A DNA stretch of 42,721 nt, from contig JBLNBW010000052.1 in the NCBI GenBank assembly GCA_050260255.1, positions 1-42,721 of the forward strand. Reading direction: 5' to 3'. Shown here one piece after another: positions 41,307 to 42,721 of the stretch. The notes under the pieces are model-generated. The model was not told the origin of the DNA. It did no database searches and worked only from the letters and a program-made list of their open reading frames with translations. Position 1 is the first letter of the stretch. Each line of letters opens with the position of its first letter. The position numbers and the translations under genes are program-made. Source of the DNA: JAQGMV01 sp050260255. Lineage in GTDB: Bacteria > Pseudomonadota > Gammaproteobacteria > Burkholderiales > SG8-41.

Positions 41307-42610
41307 TGAAAATTTGCGTGCAGGGACTCTGGCATCTCGGTAGCGTCACCGCTGCATGCATGGCTTCAATTGGTCACCACGTCTTTGGCCTGGATCCGGA
41401 CGCAGTCACGATTGAAAAACTATCGCGCGGTACGGCGCCGATATCCGAGCCGGGGCTCGATCAGTTGATTCAGGCTGGACTCGATTCGGGACGGCTGAGG
41501 TTTACGTGTGATACACGATTGGCGTTGAGTGACGCTGAGGTCTTGTGGGTGGCGTACGACACGCCGGTCGACGAGGATGATAGGGCTGACGTCGATTACG
41601 TCATCGCGGAAGTAAGGCGCGTGTTGCCGCATCTGCAGGTCGGTGCGCTCGTGCTGCTCTCTTCTCAGTTGCCTGTCGGATCGGTAAAGCGCTTGGAACA
41701 CGCCGCAGCGCATGACTTTCCCGAGAAGTACCTAACATTTGCGTGCTCTCCGGAGAACCTGCGCCTCGGTAAGGCGCTAGAGGTTTTCATGAAACGGGAC
41801 CGAATCATCATCGGCGCACGTTCGGAGGCGGACAGAGAGCGATTGCGAGTGATGCTATCGGCGCTCAATGCACCAATCGAGTGGATGTCGGTCGAATCAG
41901 CGGAGATGACAAAGCACGCCATCAACGGCTTTCTTGCTACGTCGGTTACTTTCGCCAACGAGCTTGCGGCGATATGTGAACTCGTGGGCGCCGATGCGAA
42001 GGAAGTCGAGCGCGGCTTGAAGACGGAGAGCAGGATCGGCCCCGGGGCTTACCTCTCTCCAGGCGCGGCGTTCGCTGGCGGCACGCTGGCGCGAGACATC
42101 GCTTTTCTCACGAGTCTTGGCAGGGAGGAACGCTTGACGACCCCGCTGCTATCATCAGTGAAATTCAGCAATGACGAGCACAAGAATTGGGCTAGGCGGA
42201 AGCTGCGTTCGCTGCTGCCGAAGCTTCACGAAAGCAAGGTCGCAGTCTGGGGCCTAACGTACAAGCCAGGCACGGATACGTTGAGGCGTTCGGTTGCCGT
42301 CGAATTGTGTGATTGGTTGCTAGACATGGGCGCATATGTCGTCGTGCACGATCCTGTCGCGCGCGAAATTCCAGCACGATGGGCGGGGAAGGTCGAGCGT
42401 GTGGATTCGCCGCTCGCTGCCCTATGCGACTGCCAAGCGCTGGTCGTCGCAACGGAATGGCCTATCTACCGGGAGATCGAGGGCGAACAGATCACCGCAG
42501 TCGCTCCACGGATTGCCGTATTCGACGCAAGTAGATACCTTGCGCGCTTGGCGAACGTCCCCGGCATCAACTACGTTGCAGTTGGTAGTCCTCAACAAGA
42601 ATCGGCTTAG
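41306..42610 (+). CDS. Nucleotide-sugar (UDP-glucose 6-) dehydrogenase-like protein lacking the catalytic Cys
   Basis: This 434-residue protein has the three-domain layout of the UDP-glucose/GDP-mannose dehydrogenase family. The N-terminal Rossmann loop is altered (VQGLWHLGSV, 5-14). CSPENLRLGKALEVF (147-161) contains the expected Glu150. Lys203 and Asn207 of the active site are present (MTKHAINGFLA). The C-terminal domain has VAVWGLTYKPGTDTLRRS. In the loop FAGGTLARD the catalytic Cys of the family is Thr260. Oxidation to a uronate through a thioester is therefore unlikely by the standard route. GGAGG lies 7 nt before the ATG. It may still be the source of UDP-glucuronate for UXS by an altered mechanism, or act differently. 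Confidence 0.85.
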   Translation: MKICVQGLWHLGSVTAACMASIGHHVFGLDPDAVTIEKLSRGTAPISEPGLDQLIQAGLDSGRLRFTCDTRLALSDAEVLWVAYDTPVDEDDRADVDYVIAEVRRVLPHLQVGALVLLSSQLPVGSVKRLEHAAAHDFPEKYLTFACSPENLRLGKALEVFMKRDRIIIGARSEADRERLRVMLSALNAPIEWMSVESAEMTKHAINGFLATSVTFANELAAICELVGADAKEVERGLKTESRIGPGAYLSPGAAFAGGTLARDIAFLTSLGREERLTTPLLSSVKFSNDEHKNWARRKLRSLLPKLHESKVAVWGLTYKPGTDTLRRSVAVELCDWLLDMGAYVVVHDPVAREIPARWAGKVERVDSPLAALCDCQALVVATEWPIYREIEGEQITAVAPRIAVFDASRYLARLANVPGINYVAVGSPQQESA

Positions 42611-42616
42611 GTCACT

Positions 42617-42721
42617 ATGCTTCTCCAGAACAAAGTGGCCCTGATTACTGGTGCCAATCAGGGTCTCGGTTATGAGATTGCGCGCCAATATGCGGCCAGT
42701 GGTGCGAGCCTGGTGATCTGT
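42617..42721 (+). CDS. Short-chain dehydrogenase/reductase, N-terminal part (runs off the window)
   Basis: 35 residues are visible: an opening KVALITGANQGLGYEIARQY with the classical SDR cofactor motif TGxxxGxG at 11-18. The start lies 6 bp after the previous stop, so it belongs to the same operon. The catalytic part is outside the window and the substrate cannot be told. Confidence 0.85.
   Translation, partial: MLLQNKVALITGANQGLGYEIARQYAASGASLVIC

Overview
The window is chromosomal DNA of a Gram-negative proteobacterium. The order mltD-gloB-methyltransferase-rnhA-dnaQ is the arrangement known from Gammaproteobacteria and some Betaproteobacteria. It sits next to a complete yejABEF importer and a ppiD/fabI pair. 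Which of the two classes is involved cannot be settled from the sequence alone.

Layout. 1-10.2 kb: the 3' end of ppiD (+), then on the minus strand yejA-yejB-yejE-yejF, a two-gene type I secretion module (PrtD-like ABC protein and HlyD-like adaptor) and fabI. 10.2-15.5 kb: mltD and gloB (-), then a YafS-like methyltransferase, rnhA, a four-helix-bundle (S23-type) orphan and dnaQ (+). 15.6-20.9 kb: two large RTX proteins without Sec signal peptides. The first carries a metzincin domain, and both end in six FG-GAP/VCBS-like repeats; they are plausible cargo of the type I system 11 kb away. 20.9-25.1 kb: an acyltransferase with a MITE-like element abutting its start, transaldolase, a GxxExxY orphan and rmlD. 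25.3-29.2 kb: manC (-) divergent from gmd and fcl (+), the GDP-L-fucose pathway. 29.7 kb to the end: a tight operon of at least twelve genes for a surface polysaccharide (export protein, chain-length regulator, UDP-xylose synthase, two epimerase-like proteins, fucosyltransferase, flippase, DUF268 protein, probable polymerase, GT2, nucleotide-sugar dehydrogenase-like protein, start of an SDR). This part looks more AT-rich than the core.

How the genes work together. manC, gmd and fcl make GDP-fucose, which the GT11 enzyme in the operon can use. The UXS enzyme makes UDP-xylose. The flippase, polymerase, chain-length regulator and outer-membrane exporter form a Wzx/Wzy-type route. The dehydrogenase-like protein lacks the usual catalytic Cys, so its reaction is open.

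The most unusual signal is intergenic. Many spacers are bracketed by pairs of short-period arrays (7-mers such as GTGACTC, 9-mers such as ACAGGATGA) in inverted orientation. In two spacers the bracket encloses an orphan gene (S23-type, GxxExxY). One array lies in frame inside fcl, and several arrays supply stop codons or abut start codons of core genes.
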